A stretch of 9,126 bases of DNA from JAAXQD01 sp032126435 (lineage in GTDB: Bacteria > Desulfobacterota > Desulfobacteria > Desulfobacterales > UBA11574), in assembly GCA_032126435.1 (NCBI GenBank), contig JAQBBE010000140.1, forward strand, positions 1 to 9,126, read 5' to 3'. Below the pieces are notes generated by a model. That model saw nothing but the letters and a program-made list of their open reading frames with translations. It was not told where the DNA came from and made no database searches. The position numbers and the translations under genes were made by a program. Positions 1-6,055 of the stretch are shown piece by piece (position 1 is the first letter of the stretch; every line of letters starts with the position of its first letter).

Positions 1-136
1 GACCGGCAGGTCCACCCTCGCCGAAGAGATGCCCGAGGCGTACAAGGATGTTTCCCAGGTGGTCGAAGCGGTCCATGGGGCCGGTATCTCCAAAAAAGTG
101 GCCCGATTAAAACCCATCGGTGTGGTTAAAGGGTAA
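1..136 (+). CDS. rtcB: RtcB-family RNA ligase, C-terminal end only
   Basis: The frame starting at base 2 encodes 44 residues up to the TAA at 134-136; the rest of the gene lies left of the window. The visible end, EEMPEAYKDVSQVVEAVHGA followed by GISKKVARLKPIGVVKG, has the closing signature of RtcB: an acidic A-Y-K-D-V helix, an H-x-A-G-I-x-K-x-V-A-R-L strand and a terminal P-x-G-V-x-K-G. RtcB is a cytoplasmic GTP- and Mn2+-dependent ligase that joins RNA 3'-phosphate or 2',3'-cyclic phosphate ends to 5'-OH ends in RNA repair. The metal-binding and guanylylated histidine residues lie upstream and cannot be checked here. No terminator hairpin follows the stop; repeat DNA begins 23 bp later. 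Confidence 0.9.
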   Translation, partial: TGRSTLAEEMPEAYKDVSQVVEAVHGAGISKKVARLKPIGVVKG

Positions 137-158
137 TTTGCTGACGGTCCATAGATCC

Positions 159-185
159 GAGACCTTTGAAAAATGTTCATTTTTG
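159..185 (+). repeat. Solo terminal repeat of the 225-366 element
   Basis: These 27 bases match 225-251 with a single difference (A at 169 versus G at 235). The match stops exactly where the 27-base terminal inverted repeat of the downstream element stops, which suggests that the end itself is the unit that spreads or that survived a deletion. It begins with GAGACCTTTG and ends with TTTTTG. Confidence 0.7.
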
Positions 186-224
186 CCCGCCCAGTTTTAA
201 ATCGAGAAATCCGGGTTAAAGGGG

Positions 225-366
225 GAGACCTTTGGAAAATGTTCATTTTTGTTCAAGTTCAAGGAAGGCGAAAATTTTAACCACAGGAATACATCGAGTA
301 TTTCGAGGATTACAATTTGAGACTGACGCAGAAATTGGGCAAAAAGGGGCGTTTAGCAATGGTCTC
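225..366. mobile_element. MITE-like 142-bp element with terminal inverted repeats
   Basis: The segment opens with GAGACCTTTG and closes with CAATGGTCTC, which are inverted complements apart from one base. Extending inwards, 225-251 and the complement of 340-366 agree at 20 of 27 positions, including a shared TTTTTG inner edge. The interior is also imperfectly palindromic: an AAATTTTAACC / AAATTGTAATCC pair lies around a core with GAATACATCGAGTATT-like symmetry near 286-301. It encodes no protein, so it would need transposase supplied elsewhere or act as a structured repeat. I see no clear target-site duplication. From memory, similar GAGACC-ended repeats are scattered in Desulfobacterales genomes, but I could not check this. 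Confidence 0.65.
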
Positions 367-524
367 AAATTCGTTTCGTGACAGGCAACCTCTTACAACG
401 ACAGTATTTCGGCATGGGTCTGTTCTTTCTATCGATTCCGAATACACTCAAACAGTACACGCTTTTTAAGAAAGATCGTCCATTCCGCTGATCGATAAAA
501 CCTTATAAAAAAACTCCCCGACCC

Positions 525-542
525 CTGAAATACTTATTTCAG
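525..542. repeat. Perfect 8-bp inverted repeat, hairpin or operator
   Basis: CTGAAATA and TATTTCAG are exact complements separated by CT, and TTTTCATTTT follows. A weak AT-rich stem with a T-rich tail could be a poor intrinsic terminator reading rightwards, or the symmetry could be a protein site 72 bp ahead of the membrane-protein start. The sequence does not decide between these. Confidence 0.4.
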
Positions 543-562
543 TTTTCATTTTGTTTGCGATC

Positions 563-577
563 AATTAGGGCCTAATT
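563..577. promoter_or_regulatory. 15-bp palindrome upstream of the membrane-protein gene
   Basis: AATTAGGGCCTAATT is fully symmetric around one central base and ends 37 bp before the ATG at 615. Its position suits an operator in the leader or promoter of that gene. I do not recognise the binding protein, and chance cannot be excluded for a site of this length. Confidence 0.35.
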
Positions 578-614
578 TTATCCGGAAGCTGTATGGCCTC
601 ACAGGGAAAATAAG

Positions 615-1394
615 ATGTCAAAACAAAAGAACACAATGGCTCTCCTGAGAGAAAACAGGATGCTTTTTATCATTATTTTAGTGGTTCTATTTTTAATTGA
701 GCTCGAAATTTTTGCGGTTGCGGCAATGAAATCCGGCCGGAAATCGTGGCTGCAAGTGTTCGATGCCAAGGGGAACGTGATACATGAAACAGACGGTCAA
801 AATCTCAGCGAGTTCAATAAATATTATTTTGAAAAAACATTTGGTCCATTCGAACACTATCAGGTCAAACTGGTAACCAAGGATCGCCCGTTTCCTTTCA
901 GAGCCTGGTTTGTTGCGGCTGTGGGCATACCTGTCGGTGCAATGCTTCTGTTTGCATTTTTTGTCCGCACATATCAGTCTCTTTTTTATAAAGAAGAAAA
1001 AATCCCTCTTGATCCTGATTTAAAAGAAAAGGAATACGAATACCGGTTTGAAAAGATCATTGCGGCCATCAGCAGATTTAACATCTTTGCCATCGGCTTT
1101 CTGATATTCCTGACGGTATTTTTATACTGGATCATCCCCGATTTAATCGTCTATCTGGGTCGAGTGGGCACCGAAACGTTGACCCGATACAAGTGGATCT
1201 TCTTATCTGTTGCCGTCATTTTTTTGGGTCTGATCATATGGATGATATATTTAAGGTATCTTCTGGCCAAAAAAACCATAGACAGTCAGACGGAAATCAA
1301 AAAATACCGCATGCAGTTGGCGTACGATAAAACCGATCATATTCCCCTTCAACTGGAATATGATCCGGAAGAAAAATCCGATGCAAAGGTTTGA
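615..1394 (+). CDS. Four-helix inner-membrane protein of unknown function
   Basis: The product is 259 residues. Hydrophobic segments at about 16-38, 96-118, 152-176 and 193-216 predict four membrane helices with both ends in the cytoplasm. The loop between helices 1 and 2 (about 40-95) is therefore probably periplasmic; it is rich in aromatic and charged residues (WLQVFDAKGNVIHETDG, then KYYFEKTFGPFEHY). The loop between helices 2 and 3 and the C-terminal tail (about 217-259) are highly charged and cytoplasmic. No catalytic motif, heme site or known domain is apparent. The ATG at 615 is chosen because a purine-rich AGGGAAAATAAG precedes it, though this is a weak ribosome site; Met8 (636) is the alternative. 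The gene stands alone: the next gene on this strand is 279 bp downstream and has its own leader. I do not recognise the family. Confidence 0.75.
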   Translation: MSKQKNTMALLRENRMLFIIILVVLFLIELEIFAVAAMKSGRKSWLQVFDAKGNVIHETDGQNLSEFNKYYFEKTFGPFEHYQVKLVTKDRPFPFRAWFVAAVGIPVGAMLLFAFFVRTYQSLFYKEEKIPLDPDLKEKEYEYRFEKIIAAISRFNIFAIGFLIFLTVFLYWIIPDLIVYLGRVGTETLTRYKWIFLSVAVIFLGLIIWMIYLRYLLAKKTIDSQTEIKKYRMQLAYDKTDHIPLQLEYDPEEKSDAKV

Positions 1395-1622
1395 TTCCTG
1401 AGTGGCGCCCACCCCATGAACGCCCCGCAAAAACAGTGTTACCATCAGATCCTCCGGTTTTGAAAAGAGTCCTATCCAAAAATCGTTCCAAAAACTATTT
1501 TGCCTTGACATTTGCTTTGTCGTTTGAGATGAGAAAAACTGATCGTTTTTTTAGTTGGGGGCCATGCGGTTTTTTACGGGTCGATTTCGCTCTGAAGGAA
1601 CTTTCACCTTTGCCAGCGTGAC

Positions 1623-1639
1623 GACCTGAAGCTTAGGTC
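1623..1639 (+). other. Small hairpin in the cold-shock gene leader
   Basis: GACCT and AGGTC form a 5-bp inverted repeat around GAAGCTT, 19 bp ahead of the ribosome site of the cold-shock gene. Long structured leaders are known for csp genes, where folding controls translation with temperature; assigning that role here is inference. The 1395-1673 gap also contains an isolated TTGACA at 1505-1510, but no acceptable -10 stands at the right distance. Confidence 0.3.
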
Positions 1640-1673
1640 TAACATTGAAAGTATATAGAAGGAGGTCAGAACT

Positions 1674-1874
1674 ATGGCGGAGGGGATTGTGAAGTGGTTT
1701 AGTGATAAAAAGGGATTTGGATTCATCGAACGCGAGGACGGGACGGACATTTTTGTACATTTTTCTTCCATCGGTATGGATGGGTTCAAGACCCTTGCTG
1801 AAGGAGAAAGGGTGACTTTTGAAGTGGAAGAAAGCGACCGGGGACCGGCGGCCAAGAACGTCCAAAAAGCTTAG
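1674..1874 (+). CDS. CspA-family cold-shock protein
   Basis: The 66-residue product is a single cold-shock domain of the usual length for the family. It has the opening GIVKWFSDKKGFGFIE with RNP1 (KGFGFI, about 13-18), RNP2 (DIFVHFSSI, about 25-33) and the expected aromatic nucleic-acid contacts W8, F15, F17, F27, H29 and F30. Such proteins bind single-stranded RNA or DNA in the cytoplasm and act as RNA chaperones; some are cold-induced and others constitutive, and the sequence does not say which this is. The start is set by a near-perfect AAGGAGGT at 1659-1666, seven bases before the ATG, so strong translation is expected. An intrinsic terminator lies 21 bp after the stop, so this is probably a one-gene transcript. 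I give no specific csp letter because paralogues cannot be told apart here. Confidence 0.95.
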   Translation: MAEGIVKWFSDKKGFGFIEREDGTDIFVHFSSIGMDGFKTLAEGERVTFEVEESDRGPAAKNVQKA

Positions 1875-1895
1875 TTTCCAAAACATCAGAATATC

Positions 1896-1935
1896 AAAGG
1901 CATTTCATCGAAACAAGGATGGGATGCCTTTTTTA
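1896..1935 (+). terminator. Rho-independent terminator of the cold-shock gene
   Basis: AAAGGCAT (1896-1903) pairs with ATGCCTTT (1924-1931), an inner CATC/GATG pair (1906-1909 with 1918-1921) extends the stem, and a run of six T follows the GCC. It begins 21 bp after the csp stop. Read leftwards, the tail is too short for good termination of the convergent pocR gene. Confidence 0.8.
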
Positions 1936-1950
1936 TTTGGATTCGCCTGA

Positions 1951-1976
1951 CTGCCCTGCAGCGTGTTGGCGGGCAG
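1951..1976. repeat. GC-rich hairpin between convergent csp and pocR genes
   Basis: CTGCCC (1951-1956) and GGGCAG (1971-1976) are exact complements around a 14-base loop. It lies 34 bp beyond the pocR stop and could help end that transcript, but no T-run follows on the minus strand, so this is a weak call. Confidence 0.3.
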
Positions 1977-2009
1977 CGGAAATCCAGCTTTTCAGGACAT
2001 CGGGAAGAT

Positions 2010-2522
2010 TCATGTGTTTTTTACAAAATCGCTGACAATTCCGTTGATTTTATCTTCAATGTACGTGGCAATAGATTGAACCTTGTCAGATGTCATCGTC
2101 GCGATATCCGCTGAAAGCATTTCAATTTCCTGTTCATCAATTCCGGTGGTCATGTTGATCAGAAACGGGTCGACCTCGCCTTCAGCCGGCAACACCCCAC
2201 AGGCGCCAAACGCGCCCAGGAATTCATCTTTTACGAAAATAGGAACAACGATCTTTAACAGGCCTGCATCACATTCTTCTATCAGGCTTTTTCCGGTTTG
2301 CTTTGCCTGGGCTGCAAGATTCATGTGGGCAACCGCGCAGATATAACTCTGTCCCTTATCCGTGGCCTTAATGGCCGGGCAAAGCCTGTTTGCCCAATTT
2401 TTATAATCTGTTATCCGGATGCCGTCCGTATTGAAAACGTTCGCATCGAGGTTGGATCTTCGGGTGACGTCTTTCTCGAGCGCTTTCCATTTCTCAAGTG
2501 GTAAAAGATCGGTCAGTTTCAT
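2010..2522 (-). CDS. Stand-alone PocR-type ligand-binding sensory protein
   Basis: The 170-residue product is essentially one PocR ligand-binding domain, a PAS-like sensory module first noted in the propanediol regulator PocR. Supporting features are an N-terminal MKLTDLLPLEKWKALEKDV, a cysteine-bearing segment (C48 in NRLCPAIKA, C62 in YICAVAHMN, C84 in EECDAGLLK) and the core strand KIVVPIFVKDEFLGAFGACG with C108. C48, C62 and C84 are spaced as in family members where cysteines may hold a metal or ligand. There is no DNA-binding, kinase or GGDEF domain, so it must act through a partner or by sequestering a ligand. The open frame extends to 2693, but the start is placed at 2522 because AAAGGAG stands 10 bases before that ATG and the extra 57 codons are non-family sequence from the inverted repeat. 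It follows oleD on the same strand after 283 bp. Confidence 0.8.
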   Translation of the reverse strand: MKLTDLLPLEKWKALEKDVTRRSNLDANVFNTDGIRITDYKNWANRLCPAIKATDKGQSYICAVAHMNLAAQAKQTGKSLIEECDAGLLKIVVPIFVKDEFLGAFGACGVLPAEGEVDPFLINMTTGIDEQEIEMLSADIATMTSDKVQSIATYIEDKINGIVSDFVKNT

Positions 2523-2667
2523 TGTCGATAAACTCCTTTCTATAGCCTTTCTCAGAATAACATTCCGTCTCAGCCGCAGGACAATTCCGTTTTGATCGGC
2601 AAGAACTCGCAAATAAAACCGCGTAAAAGCGAACAGATCTAAGGTGTTAAGTTTGCACGGCGGGAAT

Positions 2668-2681
2668 TTGATAATTATCAA
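2668..2681. promoter_or_regulatory. Perfect FNR/CRP-type palindrome
   Basis: TTGATAATTATCAA is a perfect 14-bp palindrome and fits exactly the FNR consensus TTGAT-N4-ATCAA. It lies near the middle of the long inverted repeat and is centred 152 bp upstream of the pocR ATG. An FNR-like anaerobic regulator is plausible in this type of organism, but AT-rich palindromes also arise by chance, and Deltaproteobacterial relatives such as HcpR use other boxes. Confidence 0.4.
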
Positions 2682-2686
2682 TAATC

Positions 2687-2715
2687 TTGACAACCTCCAT
2701 GCTGTTCGCTTTAAC
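2687..2715 (+). promoter_or_regulatory. Candidate promoter facing away from pocR
   Basis: TTGACA (2687-2692), a perfect -35, is followed after 17 bp by TTTAAC (2710-2715), a 4-of-6 match to the -10. It reads rightwards, antisense to the end of oleD, and has no obvious plus-strand gene to serve. The -35 lies in the centre of the inverted repeat while the -10 lies in its right arm; if the centre were inverted, the -35 would face pocR. Confidence 0.25.
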
Positions 2716-2805
2716 GCGCTCTAATTTGCTCAGACAGCTTCCCGATCAAAACGGAATCATCCTGCGGCTTACTGAAATTGTGAGCGTAAGCAATTCATCG
2801 GGCAC

Positions 2806-3828
2806 TCAGTATCTGTTCTGAAGCCACTGTTCAAGGCGGCTGAGCCCTTCTTTTATGGATACCGTTGGCGCGTACCCCAGATCTTTTTTGGCGGCACGGA
2901 TATCGAACCAGTGGGCTGTTGCAAGTTCGTCCGCAAGAAAACGCGTCATTTGAGGTTCTCCGCGGATCCTGAACATTTTAAAGACAACTTCGAACAGAGC
3001 GCCCATCAGCCATGCTATTTTTCGGGGAATTGCCCGCTTAACCGGAGGGTGCCCTGCTGTTTTTAAAATATCGTTGACCATGTCCCATAAAGGAACCGGG
3101 TTGTCCTGGCTTATGAAATAAACCTTCCCCGAAAGTCCGGGGTTCTCCTTCAGCCGGTCAGCGGCCAGAACATGGGCTTCGGCAGCGTTGTCTATGTAGA
3201 TGGTGTCCACAAGGTTTTTTCCGCTGCCGACCCTCACAAGACGTCTGGCTCTTTCAATAATCCTCGGCACCAGGTGATTGTCTTTAGGGCCCCATATCAA
3301 GTGGGGTCTCAATGTGATGGTCATCAGGTCTTTGTCTGCGGCCTTTATGACAAGCTGTTCTGCCATTGCCTTGGTTTTCGGGTAGTGGGCATGAAATTTT
3401 TCAGGATAAGGGACGGATTCGTCCACGCCTTCCATGTCCGTGCCGTCAAAGACCACACTGGGGGAGCTCGTGTAAACAAGCCGTAAAACGCCATGCTTTT
3501 TACAGGCGTCGATCACATGTTGAGTCCCTGCGACATTGGTTCGGTAATAATCAGCGTAATTTCCCCAAACACCGGGTTTGGCTGCAGCGTGAAAGACAAG
3601 CTTCACCCCCTTGCATGCCTGTTCAACGGCAGTTTTATCAACGATATCGCCCTGAATCTGTTCGACCCCCAACTGCGCAAGTTCAGGGTAAAAATTGCGG
3701 GAAAAGCTTCGGACATTATCGCCTCGATCCACCAGTTGTCTGACGATGGCGCCCCCTAAAAATCCGCCGCCGCCGGTGACCAGAACTTTATGGAGAGACT
3801 TGTTTGTAATGGATTCATCGTTTTTCAT
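2806..3828 (-). CDS. oleD: OleD-type NAD(P)H-dependent 2-alkyl-3-ketoalkanoate reductase
   Basis: The 340-residue product is an extended short-chain dehydrogenase of the 3-beta-HSD/epimerase class. It has the Rossmann motif TGGGGFLGG (18-26), the acidic turn QGDIVD (59-64), FHAAA (79-83), YTSSPSVVF (119-127) with the catalytic serine, and the Y149-x3-K153 pair in HYPKTKA; LRPHLIWGP (173-181) follows. Together with the adjacent oleC this identifies OleD, which reduces the beta-keto acid made by OleA to the beta-hydroxy acid used by OleC in long-chain olefin synthesis. A hydrophobic stretch at 270-285 (KIAWLMGALFEVVFKM) suggests membrane association. The start at 3828 is the only ATG ahead of the Rossmann fold; no clear ribosome site precedes it, only an A-rich stretch. 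It lies 111 bp after oleC, with a hairpin repeat in the gap. A general sterol-type dehydrogenase is the alternative were oleC not beside it. Confidence 0.85.
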   Translation of the reverse strand: MKNDESITNKSLHKVLVTGGGGFLGGAIVRQLVDRGDNVRSFSRNFYPELAQLGVEQIQGDIVDKTAVEQACKGVKLVFHAAAKPGVWGNYADYYRTNVAGTQHVIDACKKHGVLRLVYTSSPSVVFDGTDMEGVDESVPYPEKFHAHYPKTKAMAEQLVIKAADKDLMTITLRPHLIWGPKDNHLVPRIIERARRLVRVGSGKNLVDTIYIDNAAEAHVLAADRLKENPGLSGKVYFISQDNPVPLWDMVNDILKTAGHPPVKRAIPRKIAWLMGALFEVVFKMFRIRGEPQMTRFLADELATAHWFDIRAAKKDLGYAPTVSIKEGLSRLEQWLQNRY

Positions 3829-3851
3829 TTAACGTCTTGATTTTTTTTATT

Positions 3852-3936
3852 GGACACAGATAAACACAGATTAGCAAGATTTTTAAATTGGGGGCAAAGC
3901 CCCTTAATTCAATATTATCTGTGAAAATCTGTGTCC
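3852..3936. repeat. Nested hairpin repeat between oleC and oleD
   Basis: An outer 21-base arm (3852-3872, beginning GGACACAGAT) pairs with 3916-3936 (ending ATCTGTGTCC) with three central mismatches. Inside it, GGGGC AAA GCCCC (3891-3903) forms a second tight stem between AATT flanks. There is no T-run after either stem on either strand, so it is not a typical terminator; it is more likely a dispersed extragenic palindrome that could stabilise or separate the oleC and oleD parts of the message. A relative of the inner part lies at 5652-5679. Confidence 0.7.
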
Positions 3937-3939
3937 TAT

Positions 3940-5613
3940 TTAACTTAGTTTCTTTTCAGCCCATATAGCCAGTTTTTCCCGGAAAATTTTTGAGTTGTGC
4001 CGAATGTCTACCGGAAACGACGGGTGGAACAATACGGTTTCGATGTCCTGGGTCAATTCATGCTGTTGTGCAAGCCCCAGCAGTTCATTTTTAAGCGTTT
4101 TTTTGTTATATTTAATTTTGTGACGTTTCAGTTCGATGCAGATGACCGGTTTTTGTCGATGTAGCGGTCCGATTCCCACAAGGGCGCTGCGATACACCCT
4201 GGGATGATTGTTGAAGATCGACTCGCAGGGTATGGTAAACAGTGTTCTGTTTTCCGTCGCCACACGATGACTTTTTCGGCCGCAGAACCATATCCTCCCC
4301 TTTGAATCCTTCCATCCCACATCCCCCATCCGGTGCCAAAAGGAATCTCGGTCTTTTATCTTTGCCAGCGCATCCGATTCGGGTCTTCCAAAGTAATTTC
4401 GGGTCACGAGGTCGCCTTTTACACTTATTTCACCAATTTCACCGTCTGGGACCATTAGGTCTTCCGACCATTTGTCGATGGGGCCATCGCTGACTTTAAT
4501 AATGCAAACTTCCAGGTCGTTAATGGGACGGCCGATGCAGATACCGTAGCCCTGCTCGCTGAGCTTTCGGGTTTCAGACAGAATTTCGTTGCTGGTGATG
4601 GATATGATGGGGACCGCTTCGGTGGCCCCATACGGCGTATGTATCTCGGCATCTCCACAGAGCATGGACGAAAACTGTTCGATGATCGATGGTGATACCG
4701 GTGCTCCGGCGGAGATGACCCGTTTCAAGGACGGCAACTTTATCCGATTCTTTTTACCGTATTCGCCCACACGATTCAGAAGGGCAGGGGAGGCGAACAT
4801 GCTGGTGACGCCCTGGTTCAAAATGGCCTCGATAATATTTTTTGGGTTTACACGGGCGGGTTTCGTGGGGTCCATATCCGGTATGACCGACGTTATCCCC
4901 AGGGCCGGCCAAAATAGAGCAAAAAGCGGGAATGTGGAAAGATCTATTTCATCGGAAGATATCTTCAAATGGGATTTTATATGAGCCAGCTGTGCGTCGA
5001 AGTTTCCGTGCGTGTATACCGCACCTTTTGCAGGACCTGTGCTGCCGGTGGTAAAGAGTATGGCGGCGGTATCGTCCTTTCGGGTTTGGGCCATAGAAAA
5101 GGGCGTCCAGGGCAACCGGCGCATCTGGCGAAGGGTAAACCCTCTCCAGAACCAGCGCCTGCCCACTGTTACCCATGTTTTGAGTGGTTTAAAAAATTTG
5201 GGATAGAGTGTTCGAATCACATGGGCGGCGGGGATGCCGATAAACGCCTCCGGACGCCCCTCTTTGAAGCAGGCGACCATGCGGCGAATTCCTATTCCGG
5301 GATCCACCACCACCGGAACCGCACCGGTTTTAAACAGAGAAAAAATAATGATAAAAAATTCCAGACTGGGTTTGACCATTAAAATGGTCCGGGTGCCGCG
5401 GGTGATACCGGCGCTCTGCATCCCATGCGCCAGACAATCGGATTCCCGATCCAGCTGCAGAAATGTCAGATGAGAATAGGTGACCCGGCCGCAGTTATCC
5501 CGGCCTGTCGGATAAACAACCGCCCTTTTGTAGGGCGTTATTTCGGCCACCCTTTTCAGGTGGGACGCGACATTTACGGTATGACTCTCTTTTTCCAAAT
5601 TGGTTGGTCGCAT
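3940..5613 (-). CDS. oleC: OleC-type ATP-dependent beta-lactone synthetase
   Basis: The 557-residue product belongs to the acyl-adenylate-forming (ANL) superfamily. It shows the ATP loop TTGSTGPAKG (188-197), the A5 motif YGATEA (328-333), MGDVGW (429-434), the hinge GRKSHR (445-450) and a C-terminal lysine region RHNSKIFREKLAIWAEKK (538-555). The segment DLSTFPLFALFWPALG then VIPDMDPTKPARVNP (224-257) and the NVASHL opening are typical of OleC. OleC adenylates the syn/anti beta-hydroxy acid from OleD and closes it to a cis- or trans-beta-lactone, which OleB decarboxylates to the olefin. The start at 5613 is the first ATG after an in-frame stop, but no Shine-Dalgarno site precedes it. oleD follows on the same strand. 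The usual upstream neighbours oleA and oleB are absent; noncoding DNA and a toxin-antitoxin operon lie there. A plain fatty-acid CoA ligase is the less likely alternative. Confidence 0.9.
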   Translation of the reverse strand: MRPTNLEKESHTVNVASHLKRVAEITPYKRAVVYPTGRDNCGRVTYSHLTFLQLDRESDCLAHGMQSAGITRGTRTILMVKPSLEFFIIIFSLFKTGAVPVVVDPGIGIRRMVACFKEGRPEAFIGIPAAHVIRTLYPKFFKPLKTWVTVGRRWFWRGFTLRQMRRLPWTPFSMAQTRKDDTAAILFTTGSTGPAKGAVYTHGNFDAQLAHIKSHLKISSDEIDLSTFPLFALFWPALGITSVIPDMDPTKPARVNPKNIIEAILNQGVTSMFASPALLNRVGEYGKKNRIKLPSLKRVISAGAPVSPSIIEQFSSMLCGDAEIHTPYGATEAVPIISITSNEILSETRKLSEQGYGICIGRPINDLEVCIIKVSDGPIDKWSEDLMVPDGEIGEISVKGDLVTRNYFGRPESDALAKIKDRDSFWHRMGDVGWKDSKGRIWFCGRKSHRVATENRTLFTIPCESIFNNHPRVYRSALVGIGPLHRQKPVICIELKRHKIKYNKKTLKNELLGLAQQHELTQDIETVLFHPSFPVDIRHNSKIFREKLAIWAEKKLS

Positions 5614-5651
5614 CTTTTCGAATCAATATCAGATCTAAATCTATTAATTCC

Positions 5652-5679
5652 AATTGGGGCGAAGCCCTTAAGTTCAATA
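5652..5679. repeat. Second copy of the oleC/oleD gap hairpin
   Basis: AATTGGGGCGAAGCCCTTAA and the following GTTCAATA closely match 3886-3914, keeping the GGGC/GCCC stem, the three-base loop and the TTCAATA tail. It lies 39 bp upstream of the oleC start, so copies of this hairpin bracket oleC. The outer GGACACAGAT arms are not conserved here. Confidence 0.6.
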
Positions 5680-6055
5680 CAATACCTAACAACGGTTGTA
5701 AAGGTGCTTTATCATCATGATGTCTAACATACGGAAAGATAAATAAGATTTTGACAAGTCCAATTTCAACAGCATATTCTCAATAGATCTTTAATTTTTG
5801 GGTTTTGGTCGAATCACTACATATGGGATTCACTATAATTTCTAAAGATCGACACTATCTATTGCATGCTAAACTGTTTTGCTGATATTCATATTAGAAT
5901 ACTGTGGCAAGTAGGGCGCACATTTAGAATGGTCTTGAAATTGAAGAATATCATCACTATTGTCGAATTTGTCGGAATCGAAGTAGCATGCAAAGTATTG
6001 TTAACTCAGCACATCACATATTCAGCCAATGATTGGGGTATTCTCAATGGCTGCC

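Larger units (their letters stand above)
137..614. other. Intergenic region rich in repeats and palindromes
   Basis: This gap between rtcB and the membrane-protein gene holds no convincing gene. It contains a solo repeat end (159-185), a MITE-like element (225-366) and two short palindromes (525-542 and 563-577). The only open stretch is a 36-codon frame from the ATG at 359 to the TAA ending at 469, which starts inside the repeat element, has no Shine-Dalgarno site and resembles nothing I know. The last 80 bases should contain the promoter and leader of the downstream gene, but I see no good -35/-10 pair. Confidence 0.6.
2572..2769. repeat. Long inverted repeat between oleD and pocR
   Basis: The left arm (2572-2636) and right arm (2702-2769) are inverted copies. 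The outer 28 bases agree at 26 positions (2572-2599 with 2742-2769) and the inner 28 at 24 positions (2609-2636 with 2702-2729), with a short variable stretch between them. The 65-bp centre (2637-2701) holds the FNR-like palindrome and a TTGACA. The left arm falls within the leader of pocR and the right arm ends 36 bp beyond the oleD stop. Possible natures are a DNA inversion site, a decayed hairpin-type mobile element, or a large RNA hairpin insulating pocR from oleCD readthrough. No invertase gene is in the window. Confidence 0.8.

Noticed and set aside
159..251. CRISPR-like array from the two 27-bp repeats
   Set aside because: Only two copies, no further regular units and no cas genes; the second copy is the end of a longer palindromic element.
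359..469. 36-codon frame starting inside the MITE-like element
   Set aside because: No Shine-Dalgarno site and no recognisable sequence; the start lies in the repeat terminus.
1505..1533. TTGACA upstream of csp as a promoter
   Set aside because: The bases 16-18 bp downstream (around GAGATGAGA) are a poor -10, so only the -35 half is supported.
1391..1621. 76-codon plus-strand frame between the membrane-protein and csp genes
   Set aside because: No ribosome site, low-complexity basic/proline-rich translation, and it overlaps the end of the membrane-protein gene and the presumed csp leader.
2523..2693. 57-codon N-terminal extension of the PocR protein
   Set aside because: The extension translates the inverted repeat, is not PocR-like, and a good AAAGGAG precedes the internal ATG at 2522.
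3366..3743. 125-codon plus-strand frame opposite oleD
   Set aside because: Antisense shadow of a well-supported gene with intact Rossmann and YxxxK motifs; no independent coding evidence.
3841..3939. oleC-oleD gap hairpin as an intrinsic terminator
   Set aside because: Neither stem is followed by a T-run on the minus strand; the T-run at 3841-3848 lies on the wrong side.
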